Below are positions 24,940 through 33,010 of a stretch of DNA of 64,000 nt, piece by piece. A model generated the notes under the pieces. The model saw only the letters and a program-made list of their open reading frames with translations. It was not told where the DNA came from and searched no databases. This stretch comes from Acidisphaera sp. L21 (GTDB taxonomy: Bacteria > Pseudomonadota > Alphaproteobacteria > Acetobacterales > Acetobacteraceae), in assembly GCF_009765685.1 (NCBI RefSeq), contig NZ_LMUY01000001.1, positions 16,861-80,860 of the forward strand, given 5' to 3'. Positions within the stretch are counted from its first letter, which is position 1. The number at the start of each line of letters is the position of its first letter. A program made the translations under genes and the position numbers.

Positions 24940-26486
24940 CAGTCGCGCCAGACGCCCCAGAACCGAATGTTGTACCACGGCACCAAATCATGCACGCGGG
25001 TGCGGAACACGTTGATCGACCCGTAATCCCCGACCTTGATGAAATATGCTTCGTCGGTGATGTGCTGCTGGATATCGGTCCAAGCCTTTTGCCGGTCGGC
25101 CAGTTGCGGCGACTGGAAGAAACGCTGATACGCCTCCTCCATGAAATGATCGTCTTTCGCCTGCGGCACGGTCAGGATAAACGGGCGCCATTGCTGCGGG
25201 CCAAGCAGCGGTTGAGAACAGTAATTGGTAAGGCTGACATTCCAGCCACCCGTGCCGCGCATCCGGTCGTTCGACATGGTGTTCCAATCGACCGTCTGCA
25301 CGTCGACATTCATTCCAGCCGCCTTCATCTGCTCCGACAGCACCAGCGTGGCGCTCAAGTGCCAGGAGTAGGCGGCGGTGGTCTGCAGCACGATCTTCTC
25401 GCCCTTGTAACCGGCCTCCTTGAGCAGAGCCTTTGCCTTGTCGACATCATGCATGTCGTAGTGAAAGTCCGGCGTGCCCGGCGTGTAGTACGTCGTGCCA
25501 GGATATGAGAACTGCGCGTTTCGCTTCGTCACCTCTCCCACCGAGTCCATGATGTCATCCACGCCCATCACCGCCTGGATCGCGCGGCGCACCAGCGGAT
25601 TATCGGTCGGCTTGTTCTGTGTCTGGGTGAAGAACACCTGCTGGCAGCCAGGAAAAACCTGCTGCACGCCAAACTGCGCGTTCCCCGCCACCCGCTTGGA
25701 CAGGCTCAGCGGGATTTGCGACGCAACATCCGCGTTACCCGCCTGCACCGCGGCCACGCGGGCATTCGGTTCGGGGATGAAATTGTAGCGCACACTGTCG
25801 ACATAGACGATCTTCTTGCCTGCATACCCGTCCAGCCCAGTCGCCGCCGGGTCGGAAACATAGCCATCGAAACGCTGCAGCGTCAGGTGGCCGTCCTTCA
25901 CCCACTCACCTAGCTTGAACGGTCCCGTGCCGATCACAGCAGCGGCGCCTGCGGGCTTGTCCCGCTCCTCCGCCGGCAGGATCGAGAACGGGTAGGACGG
26001 CGTCTTCAGCACGTCCAGGAAGATAGCGTTCGGGGTCTTCAACCGGATGACGAAGGTATACGGGTCCGGCGTATCATATCCGGCGACCTCCGCCAGCGCT
26101 TCCGCATTAGGACTGACCTTCTGATAGCGCTCGAACGAGGCGATCACGTCGGCGGCTGTCATCTCCTTCCCATTCTGGAACTTCACGCCGTGGCGCAGGG
26201 CGAAGGTGAAGGTCTTGTTATCCGCCGCCACCTCGACATGCGAAGCGAGTTCCGGCTTGGCCGAATAATCCTCCCCCAATGCCACCAGCGATTCGTAGAT
26301 CTGGTTCACGACCTCGATCTCGACGGTGTTGTTCACGATGTGTGGGTCTAGTGTGCGCGGGCCGGAGGCGTAGGCGTACACAACGGCGCCGCCCTGTTTG
26401 GGCTCGGCCGCTACACAGGGTAGTGCGAGCGCCACGGCGATGGCGGCCGCCGCGGTGCCCATCCAGAATTGGCGTTGTGCCATCAT
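24939..26486 (-). CDS. dppA: Family 5 (DppA-type) ABC substrate-binding protein
   Basis: A 515-residue periplasmic receptor with a signal peptide (hydrophobic residues 10-24, cleavage after V-A-A). The mature region shows the family 5 pattern: R-T-L-D-P-H near the start, H-G-V-K-F-Q-N-G-K-E-M-T-A-A-D-V, and P-L-V-R-R-A-I-Q-A-V-M-G-V-D. It is the first gene of the operon and the dyads at 26569-26615 lie 83-129 bases upstream. Ligands of this class include peptides, opines, nickel and short acids; nothing in the sequence picks one. Confidence 0.9.
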   Translation of the reverse strand: MMAQRQFWMGTAAAAIAVALALPCVAAEPKQGGAVVYAYASGPRTLDPHIVNNTVEIEVVNQIYESLVALGEDYSAKPELASHVEVAADNKTFTFALRHGVKFQNGKEMTAADVIASFERYQKVSPNAEALAEVAGYDTPDPYTFVIRLKTPNAIFLDVLKTPSYPFSILPAEERDKPAGAAAVIGTGPFKLGEWVKDGHLTLQRFDGYVSDPAATGLDGYAGKKIVYVDSVRYNFIPEPNARVAAVQAGNADVASQIPLSLSKRVAGNAQFGVQQVFPGCQQVFFTQTQNKPTDNPLVRRAIQAVMGVDDIMDSVGEVTKRNAQFSYPGTTYYTPGTPDFHYDMHDVDKAKALLKEAGYKGEKIVLQTTAAYSWHLSATLVLSEQMKAAGMNVDVQTVDWNTMSNDRMRGTGGWNVSLTNYCSQPLLGPQQWRPFILTVPQAKDDHFMEEAYQRFFQSPQLADRQKAWTDIQQHITDEAYFIKVGDYGSINVFRTRVHDLVPWYNIRFWGVWRD

Positions 26487-26568
26487 GTTCCTCCGGCCTC
26501 ATCTCTGCGTATGGGCTTCGTGGAACCTTCCTGCGTTCTCGTCGCGGCGGCAAGGTCAGCATGGCAGT

Positions 26569-26585
26569 TGTTCGCTCTGCGAACA
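26569..26585. promoter_or_regulatory. Probable IclR operator 1
   Basis: TGTTCGC-TCT-GCGAACA is a perfect 7-base dyad with a 3-base spacer, centred about 90 bases upstream of the dppA-type start codon on the minus strand. IclR-family regulators of the PcaR type are known to use GTTCG-containing half-sites. The regulator is encoded in the same operon (20362-21138). Assignment is inference from symmetry, position and family. Confidence 0.6.
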
Positions 26586-26593
26586 CAGGGCGG

Positions 26594-27454
26594 TTATGTT
26601 CGCAGTGGGGCGAACTGATCTTGTTTGGCTCGGGCCAGCGCCAGGGTCTTGCGCGCCTGTTCCAGGTGCAATCGTTCCACCATCCGGCCACACAGCCCAA
26701 TCGCGCCCCTCGCCTGGTTGTCCGGTAGGGCGAACGCGTCGACGATCTGCTGCGCCGCCGAGACATCCGCCGCGCTAGGGGTAAAAGCAGCGTTGCACGG
26801 ATCGATCTGCTTCGGGTGGATTAGCGTCTTGCCATCGAACCCCAGCTCGACGGCCTGCGCGCATTGCGCAGCAAACCCCGCCGCATCGTCCAGGTCGTTG
26901 TAGACGCCGTCCAGCACAGCCAGGCCGAACGCCCGCGCGGCCGCGATGGTCAGCGTCAGGATGCCAAGAAACGCGGCCCGGCCGGGTCGCAATTGCGTCC
27001 CCATCTCCCGTGCCAAGTCGTTGGTTCCAACGACCAGTGCTTCCAACCCTGCCGACGAGGCAATATCCTCCAACCGTAACAGCGATTTGGCGGATTCGAT
27101 CATCGCCCACACCGGCACGTCGCCGATATGGTGGCGAACATCGGCTACGTCCTGGCCCCTATTGACCTTCGGCACCACGATTGCGGACGGGTGCGTCGCA
27201 GCCATCGCAGCCAAATCCGGCCGCCCCCACTCCGTGCCCAACCCATTCACGCGCACGACGACCTGCGCCGCCCGGAATCCACCTGCACCGATCGCAGCTA
27301 CCGCGGCCTGGCGCGCCATCAACTTGGCCTCCGGCGCCACCGCATCCTCCAAATCCAGCACGACTACGTCGCAGGCCAGCGTCCGCGCCTTCTCGATCGC
27401 GCGAGCGTTGGAGGCGGGGAGGTAGAGTACGCTACGTCGAAGACGAAGGGTCAT
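26594..27454 (-). CDS. HpcH/HpaI aldolase/citrate lyase (CitE-like) family protein
   Basis: A 286-residue TIM-barrel lyase. The ATG at 27454 is preferred to a TTG 9 bases upstream. Motifs are V-V-L-D-L-E-D-A-V-A-P (metal-binding Asp and Glu), M-I-E-S-A-K-S-L-L and G-T-N-D-L-A-R-E, then G-F-D-G-K-T-L-I-H-P-K-Q-I. This is the CitE/CLYBL/malyl-CoA lyase-like branch, which forms or splits short beta-hydroxyacyl-CoA or acyl esters. There are no CitD/CitF partners, so a stand-alone malyl-CoA, citramalyl-CoA or beta-methylmalyl-type activity is most likely. Its transcript may run on into the Dpp-type operon. Confidence 0.88.
   Translation of the reverse strand: MTLRLRRSVLYLPASNARAIEKARTLACDVVVLDLEDAVAPEAKLMARQAAVAAIGAGGFRAAQVVVRVNGLGTEWGRPDLAAMAATHPSAIVVPKVNRGQDVADVRHHIGDVPVWAMIESAKSLLRLEDIASSAGLEALVVGTNDLAREMGTQLRPGRAAFLGILTLTIAAARAFGLAVLDGVYNDLDDAAGFAAQCAQAVELGFDGKTLIHPKQIDPCNAAFTPSAADVSAAQQIVDAFALPDNQARGAIGLCGRMVERLHLEQARKTLALARAKQDQFAPLRT
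26598..26615. promoter_or_regulatory. Probable IclR operator 2
   Basis: GTTCGC (26598-26603) and GCGAAC (26610-26615) repeat the same half-sites as the neighbouring dyad but with a 6-base spacer. The centres of the two dyads are about 30 bases apart, close to three helical turns, which would place two dimers on one face of the DNA. The site overlaps the 3' end of the CitE-like gene. Confidence 0.5.
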
Positions 27455-27538
27455 GGTCGGCAATCTCGCTACGGTCAGGTATTCCGTAGGTTGCTGAACG
27501 CCGAAGCTACGCGCAAGCCGCCCATGTCAAATATGGCC

Positions 27539-28714
27539 TCACGTCGGGGCCAACGCGAAGGCCCCGTCACGTCCGGAATTCGCCTTGGACATCACCAGTT
27601 CGGAGTCCGGAAATCCATTATGGTCGCCATCAGTGAAGCGGTAATTGGCGTACAGCGCCGGGTAGGCGGTTTGCTGGTTCCACCATCCCTCGATCTCCGT
27701 CGGGGATGACCCGGCGTTGCGCACCGCGTCGGCGATCAGGTTGATCGCATCGGCCCCGGTCAACACCCACCACAGCGTCGTATCCGCCAGTTCGATCTTG
27801 CCCTTGATCTCGGCAACGAAGGCCTGCACCCGTTCCGGCAGTTTGCCGTTCGCGTCATACGTCGTGCTTCGGGTGCCGTAGATATAGACCTTGTCCCAAT
27901 TCCCCGGCTTGTCCAGCAAACGGCCGACATCGCCGGAGCCCATCGTGGAGTGGCCGACAAATGGCACGTCCCACCCAATGGCGGCCCGTGCATTCAGCAG
28001 CCTCGCCACCAACCCGGTCGACACGGTCCAGACGATAACGGCCTGCGCCCCAGACTCACGCATTCGAAGCATGTCGGGTGTCAAATCGGGTTGGCCGGCG
28101 TCGATCTGGGCGCGGTACGTGACCTTCAATCCATTGGTTTCAACATCGGTGGCGGAATCCGTCACCATCATCGTGCCATACCCGGTGCTATCGCCAATCA
28201 CGGCGACGTTGGCCGCCTTCAACGTATCGTGGCAGTACCGCCGCGGCACCTCTGCGCATTGCAGATTGTTTGGGGCGATGCGGTAGGCCTGTGGGTATTT
28301 CTTGTCGACCAGCGAATTCACGCCGCAAATATGCACGTTCGGGATGTTTCGCCGCGCGACGATCGGCGTGGTGGCCAAACCTTCGCCAGAGTTATTCGGT
28401 CCCCATAGCGCGTGCACCTTCGCACTGCTAATCATCTCCTGCACGGCGTTGACCGATTTCGTCGGATCACCCTGAGTATCGCGCGTCACCATCTCGATCT
28501 TGCGGCCGTTCACGCCGCCGGCGGCGTTGATCTTGTTGACCACGTAGCCGACACCGCGATTATTGCCGATACTGGGCGCGGAACTGGGCCCCGTCAGCGC
28601 CGCCGGGTAGCCGATCAGGATCGGCGAACTATCGGCAAGCGCCGGGCGAGCGAGGCCGCCCGCTCCCGCCAGCGCGATTGAACCTGCGTTGAAGAAGCGC
28701 CGTGTGATTGCCAT
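27539..28714 (-). CDS. Branched-chain amino acid-type (LivK-like) ABC binding protein
   Basis: A 391-residue receptor of the Peripla_BP_6 type, starting at ATG 28714 where a twin-arginine-like signal begins (I-T-R-R-F-F-N-A-G). The mature N-terminus has I-L-I-G-Y-P-A-A-L-T-G-P-S-S and V-N-K-I-N-A-A-G-G-V-N-G-R-K-I, as in the amide/urea and aromatic-acid branch of LivK-like proteins. It is divergent from an IclR gene and a LivH-LivMG permease set, and is the obvious receptor for that importer even though it lies on the other strand. Confidence 0.9.
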   Translation of the reverse strand: MAITRRFFNAGSIALAGAGGLARPALADSSPILIGYPAALTGPSSAPSIGNNRGVGYVVNKINAAGGVNGRKIEMVTRDTQGDPTKSVNAVQEMISSAKVHALWGPNNSGEGLATTPIVARRNIPNVHICGVNSLVDKKYPQAYRIAPNNLQCAEVPRRYCHDTLKAANVAVIGDSTGYGTMMVTDSATDVETNGLKVTYRAQIDAGQPDLTPDMLRMRESGAQAVIVWTVSTGLVARLLNARAAIGWDVPFVGHSTMGSGDVGRLLDKPGNWDKVYIYGTRSTTYDANGKLPERVQAFVAEIKGKIELADTTLWWVLTGADAINLIADAVRNAGSSPTEIEGWWNQQTAYPALYANYRFTDGDHNGFPDSELVMSKANSGRDGAFALAPT

Positions 28715-28905
28715 CCCAGGGTTTCCTATCCCGCTGTTTCCGAGCGGTTCTGGACGCCGCCCTATGAATTCGCGTAACCTCGTTACCCATAAGCCAATGA
28801 TCACGATCTGTCAACGGCGTAACGAAGGCTGGCCCTTATCGGCAATGTTCAAACCGCCTTTGTTCCGCTATGCCGGGATGGCAGATTTGATTTTGCGGAG
28901 CATCC

Positions 28906-29745
28906 ATGCCTGTCAACACCAACATCGCAGAGGCACAGCCGGATAACCTGGTGACGGTTCGGCGTACCATGGCAGTCCTGGAAATGCTTGCCGATGCGGT
29001 GTCCGGTTTGTCGCTGTCCGATATTGCAAAAGAATTGGACGTCAACAAGAGCATCGCCCTGCGCATCACCGGCACGTTGGAGGAGTTGAACTACCTGTAT
29101 CGCGACAGCGAAAACCGGCGGTTCTACGCCAGCTACAAGATCAGCAATGTCGGCCTGCGCCTACTGGGTCGCGCCCGGTTGTTGAGCCAGTGCCAGCCCG
29201 AGTTGCGGCGCCTGGCGGAGGAGACCGGCGAATTGGTGCTGTTCTCCGTGCTGGATCGCGACCAGCCACGCTGGGTCATGGCCGTCACCGGCAGTCGCCG
29301 CCGCTTGCAGGTGGAGCCGATGACGTCGATGGAATTTCATTCGACGGCGACGGGCAAGGCGTGGTTGGCCACGCTGCCCGATGCGGAGGTCAAGCGGATC
29401 CTATCCGGCCGTTTGCGCCCCATCGCAACCAACACCATCACCGACATGAAGCAGATGTTGGCGGAATTAAAAGCCATCCGCGCCACTGGTATCAGTTTCA
29501 GTAACGAGGAGAACGAGGTCGGCATTGCCTCCGTTGCGGTGCCAATCCGGCCGGCCGGCTCATCCAGCACTGTCGGATTTGTCAGCATCACTGCGCCACT
29601 GGTGCGCGCCAACGATGAGGATTTCGAACGCTACCGCGCCCTCCTGCTCAAGGCGGCGCGCGTATTGGGCGATAGCTGGCCGTTGCCGGCAACTGCCGAA
29701 TTCTCCGACGGCGTGACAATTGGCGAAGGCCTGACGGTTCTCTAG
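28906..29745 (+). CDS. IclR-family transcriptional regulator
   Basis: A 279-residue IclR regulator with helix-turn-helix at about residues 42-65 (S-L-S-D-I-A-K-E-L-D-V-N-K-S-I-A-L-R) and the C-terminal effector domain (F-H-S-T-A-T-G-K-A-W-L-A and, later, the V-P-I-R segment). It sits between the divergent binding-protein gene and the permease genes, the usual position of a local regulator of such an importer. The intergenic region on its left contains a short GTAAC-CTC-GTTAC dyad that may or may not be its site. Confidence 0.92.
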   Translation: MPVNTNIAEAQPDNLVTVRRTMAVLEMLADAVSGLSLSDIAKELDVNKSIALRITGTLEELNYLYRDSENRRFYASYKISNVGLRLLGRARLLSQCQPELRRLAEETGELVLFSVLDRDQPRWVMAVTGSRRRLQVEPMTSMEFHSTATGKAWLATLPDAEVKRILSGRLRPIATNTITDMKQMLAELKAIRATGISFSNEENEVGIASVAVPIRPAGSSSTVGFVSITAPLVRANDEDFERYRALLLKAARVLGDSWPLPATAEFSDGVTIGEGLTVL

Positions 29746-29757
29746 CCCGTGCGTTGA

Positions 29758-29786
29758 TTGACATAGCTCGGCGAAAAGTATTACAG
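29758..29786 (+). promoter_or_regulatory. Possible sigma-70 promoter of the livH operon
   Basis: TTGACA at 29758-29763 is followed by TATTAC at 29779-29784 (15-base spacing) or TTACAG at 29781-29786 (17-base spacing), about 100 bases upstream of the permease GTG. The -35 box is a perfect match, the -10 is weak, so an activator may be needed. Confidence 0.35.
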
Positions 29787-29886
29787 GCAACCAGGTTACA
29801 TAAAAGCAGCGCACAAGACACTGCGAGCCGATATCAGGGGAAGCGTCGTGAGGTTGAACCCAACTCGACACATCGGGCGCTGACGG

Positions 29887-30747
29887 GTGTTGGCATCCAT
29901 CCTCGCCTCCGGCTTGGCCATGGGCGCGGTGTACGCGCTCACCGCGATGGCCTACAACACCATGTTCGCGGCCTCACGGGTAATGAGCTTCACCACCGGC
30001 CAACTCGGCATGCTCGGCGGGGTATTTGGTTCGTTGCTGGTGCTGCGGTTTCATATGCCCGTTGCGGTCGGGCTCATTCTCGCCATCGCGGGCTGTGCGG
30101 CGATCGGCGTGCTCACGGAACGTGTTGCCGTACGGCCGGTCTTGGCCAAGCTCGATCAGCATCTCTATGTCCTATCGACGCTGGCCCTCGCCATGGCGAT
30201 TCAGCAACTCGCTGCGATCTTCTGGGGCACGGAACCGCGCCCCTTTCCGCGCCTGCTCGGCACCGCGGTTGGTGGCGTGTTCGACGAGCGATTTTGGCTG
30301 CCGTTGATGGCGTGCGTCGCCGTGATAGGCGGGCTGGAATATCTCTACCGTGGCACACTACTGGGGCGCGCCTTCCTGGCGGTCGCGGAAGATAGTGAGG
30401 CCGCCCGCGCCCTCGGCCTGCCAGAACGCCGATTGCGTGTGGCGAGCTACGCGCTGGCTGGCGGGATCGGCGGCATCGCCGGATTTTTCGGCGGCGAACT
30501 GATGCTGGCGTATTTCGGCAACGGCTCAATGCTCAGCTTCTATGGCTTCATCCCCGTGGCGCTCGGCGGCCTGGGCAATAATCGCGGGGCGATCATCGGC
30601 GGCCTGGCATTGGGCCTGCTGCAACAGGCAGCAAATTTCGCGCTGGGCGGGGTGTTCGCCTCCTGCGCGGTATTTGCCGTGTTCATCGCCGCGCTGCTTG
30701 CCGTCCCCGGCGGCATGTTTCGCGGCATTGCGGCACGCCGGGTATGA
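29887..30747 (+). CDS. Branched-chain amino acid-type ABC permease, LivH type
   Basis: A 286-residue inner-membrane permease with about eight helices, starting at GTG 29887. The N-terminal S-G-L-A-M-G-A-V-Y-A-L and F-T-T-G-Q-L segments and the EAA-like loop V-A-E-D-S-E-A-A-R-A-L-G-L are those of LivH. It overlaps the downstream LivM-LivG gene by 4 bases. Partner receptor is probably the divergent LivK-like protein at 27539-28714. Confidence 0.9.
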   Translation: MLASILASGLAMGAVYALTAMAYNTMFAASRVMSFTTGQLGMLGGVFGSLLVLRFHMPVAVGLILAIAGCAAIGVLTERVAVRPVLAKLDQHLYVLSTLALAMAIQQLAAIFWGTEPRPFPRLLGTAVGGVFDERFWLPLMACVAVIGGLEYLYRGTLLGRAFLAVAEDSEAARALGLPERRLRVASYALAGGIGGIAGFFGGELMLAYFGNGSMLSFYGFIPVALGGLGNNRGAIIGGLALGLLQQAANFALGGVFASCAVFAVFIAALLAVPGGMFRGIAARRV

Positions 30748-32546
30748 AGATCCAGGCCATTCCGTTGACCGCGGCATCACGCGGAAGCGTTGTCCCAAAA
30801 GCCGCGCGGCCGGTGCTGCCTTTCATCGCGGTACTCGCCGCAGCGATTGCATTGCCATTCGTCAGTGACGATTACTGGACACTCATCGCCACCCGGGCCG
30901 CAATCTACTGGATCCTGGTGTCCGGGCTGAACCTCGCCGTGGGATTTGGCGGCCAATTGGCGATCGGCTTCGTGGCCGTACTTACGTTGGGCGCCTACGT
31001 CGCCAGCGTGTTGGCGGCGGGGACGATCACCCTCGCCTGGCCCGCCTTCGCCGCGCTTGGGGCCGCCGGACTCGCCGGGGCTGTTGCCGGCGGCATCATT
31101 GGTTTGCCGGCGTTGCGGCTCGGTTCATTCTATTTCGCCATGACGACCCTGGGCTTCGCCACCATCGTGACGCAAGTGGCGCTGGCCTGGACCTCGGTCA
31201 CCGGCGGCGGCACCGGAGTTGCCGGGCCCAGTCTGCCGGCACCGTTCGATACCACGCTGGGGTTATACGGGCTATGCCTCGCGCTGGCCGCGCTGTGCAC
31301 TTGGATGACAGCCAATATCGCGCATAGCCGGTTCGGGCGTGGCCTGGTGGCCATCCGCGACGCCGATGTCGCGGCGGAGGCGGTCGGCGTCGCCAAACCC
31401 CGCCTGTTGCTGAGCGTCTTCGTATTGTGCGGCACGCTGGCGGGCGTGGCAGGCGGCCTATTCGCCAGCCTGCAATCCTACATCACGCCCGATGCCTTCA
31501 CCTTCGACCTATCCGTGCTGTTCTTCATCGCCATCCTCGTCGGCGGCCGCGGTTCCGTGCTGGGCCCGCTGCTCGGTATCATCGTGCTGACGGTGCTGCC
31601 CGAATTAGCCGCGCCCTTGGTCGCCTGGTCGACATTTCTCTACGCCATCCTGTTGCTGGTCATCGTGCTCACCATACCCGGCGGTCTGGCGGAATTGCTG
31701 GATGTGGTGAACCGCCGCCCCATTCCGGCCGGCAGGGTCATCTCGCCGCAAATGGACTTGGTGCCGGTGATGCTACCGCCGCGATCCGCCGGCGACAGGC
31801 TTGAGCTTCGCGACGTCCTCCTACGCTTCGGTGCCGTGCGGGCGATCGATGGGCTGGACTTGCAAATACGGCCCGGCCAGGTGCACGGACTCATCGGCCC
31901 GAACGGTTCCGGCAAAACCACTACCCTGAACGTCATCAGCGGTTACGCCGCACCCGAACAGGGACAAATCACTCTCGGCGACACACCGCTGCCCTTCGGA
32001 CGACCGCATTTGCGCGCCGGGCACGGCATTGCACGCACCTTCCAGCGTCCACGGATTCTCGGCGAAAGCTCCGTGCTGCAGAACGTGGCATTGGGCGGTA
32101 GCATCAACGGCCGGGCCAGCTTCTTCGAAACGTTGCTCAGTCTGCCGCGCCATCACCGGGACGAAGCACGATTCCGCGACGACGCCCTGCTGGCGCTGCG
32201 GCTGGTGGGGCTGGAGGCGCTGGCTGCGGTGCGGGCCGACCGTCTCCAGCACAGCGAATTGCGCTTCGTCGAAATCGCCCGCGCCCTGATGCAACGCCCC
32301 AGCATCCTGCTGCTGGACGAACCCGCCGCCGGCCTCACCCCGGGCGAGATCATCAAGCTGGGGCTGCTGATCAAAGCCGTCAGCCGGCAGGGAATCGGCG
32401 TCTTACTGGTGGAACATCACGCCGACCTCATCTTCGACGTCTGCGATCACGTCACCGTGCTGAACCTCGGCCGTGTGCTGGCCTGTGGCACGCCGGCGGA
32501 AATACGCTCCCACCGGGAAGTCGTTAGTGCCTATCTCGGTGGCTAA
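30744..32546 (+). CDS. Fused LivM permease and LivG ATPase
   Basis: A 600-residue fusion. Residues about 20-320 are a LivM permease (I-Y-W-I-L-V-S-G-L-N-L-A-V-G-F-G-G-Q, and the EAA loop A-I-R-D-A-D-V-A-A-E-A-V-G-V) and residues about 350-600 are a LivG ATPase with Walker A G-P-N-G-S-G-K-T-T-T and Walker B I-L-L-L-D-E-P-A-A-G. The signature region reads Q-H-S-E-L-R-F-V-E-I-A-R-A-L, a drift from the usual L-S-x-G-Q. LivM-LivG fusions are known in other bacteria. No separate LivF gene follows, so the nucleotide-binding pair would have to be a homodimer or borrow another ATPase. Confidence 0.9.
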   Translation: MKIQAIPLTAASRGSVVPKAARPVLPFIAVLAAAIALPFVSDDYWTLIATRAAIYWILVSGLNLAVGFGGQLAIGFVAVLTLGAYVASVLAAGTITLAWPAFAALGAAGLAGAVAGGIIGLPALRLGSFYFAMTTLGFATIVTQVALAWTSVTGGGTGVAGPSLPAPFDTTLGLYGLCLALAALCTWMTANIAHSRFGRGLVAIRDADVAAEAVGVAKPRLLLSVFVLCGTLAGVAGGLFASLQSYITPDAFTFDLSVLFFIAILVGGRGSVLGPLLGIIVLTVLPELAAPLVAWSTFLYAILLLVIVLTIPGGLAELLDVVNRRPIPAGRVISPQMDLVPVMLPPRSAGDRLELRDVLLRFGAVRAIDGLDLQIRPGQVHGLIGPNGSGKTTTLNVISGYAAPEQGQITLGDTPLPFGRPHLRAGHGIARTFQRPRILGESSVLQNVALGGSINGRASFFETLLSLPRHHRDEARFRDDALLALRLVGLEALAAVRADRLQHSELRFVEIARALMQRPSILLLDEPAAGLTPGEIIKLGLLIKAVSRQGIGVLLVEHHADLIFDVCDHVTVLNLGRVLACGTPAEIRSHREVVSAYLGG

Positions 32547-32569
32547 TCAATCAACCCAGGGAGAGTGAC

Positions 32570-32998
32570 ATGTCGAGTGCGTTGGAAGAAAAGGACGCGA
32601 TCCGCGATGTGTTGTCGGAATATTGCTTCTGCCTCGATGGCGGCTTGCACGCGGAGATGGCCGCGTTGTTCACGCCAGACGGCGTGTGGGAAACCGCGTT
32701 CGGCAGTGGTGAGGGGCGCGAGGGCATCCGTGCCCTCTTGGGCCGCATCGGCCGCCCCAGCGGCACGGAGCCACGCGCCGTTCATCTGGTCGGCAACATC
32801 CTGATCAAGCTAGATGGCGACACCGCACAGGTAAAATCCAATTGGGTGGAGCCGCAGAACAGCCGACGGGGCCCGGTGATCGAGGCCGCCGGCGCCTACT
32901 ACGACCAGATGGTGAAGCTGGATGGCAAATGGATGTTCAAGCACCGCCGCATCGACCGCTTCGTCGCCGACACACGCGGTCCTGCCCATGCAAGCTGA
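32570..32998 (+). CDS. SnoaL/NTF2-like fold protein
   Basis: A 142-residue protein with the SnoaL_4-type pattern: a helical start (E-E-K-D-A-I-R-D-V-L-S-E-Y-C), then L-F-T-P-D-G-V-W-E and a final strand K-W-M-F-K-H-R-R-I-D-R-F-V-A-D. The family holds ketosteroid isomerase-like enzymes and ring-hydroxylating dioxygenase-like small proteins; it binds small molecules in a cone-shaped pocket. A GGGAGAG site precedes the ATG. Its place between a transporter and a ketose kinase suggests a role in processing the imported compound, but no reaction can be named. Confidence 0.85.
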   Translation: MSSALEEKDAIRDVLSEYCFCLDGGLHAEMAALFTPDGVWETAFGSGEGREGIRALLGRIGRPSGTEPRAVHLVGNILIKLDGDTAQVKSNWVEPQNSRRGPVIEAAGAYYDQMVKLDGKWMFKHRRIDRFVADTRGPAHAS

Positions 32999-33010
32999 GC
33001 TTCGTCGCGC

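Noticed and set aside
28774..28786. GTAAC-CTC-GTTAC dyad upstream of the IclR gene and the LivK-like gene
   Set aside because: Arms are only 5 bases and the match to an IclR site is not convincing; kept only as a note.
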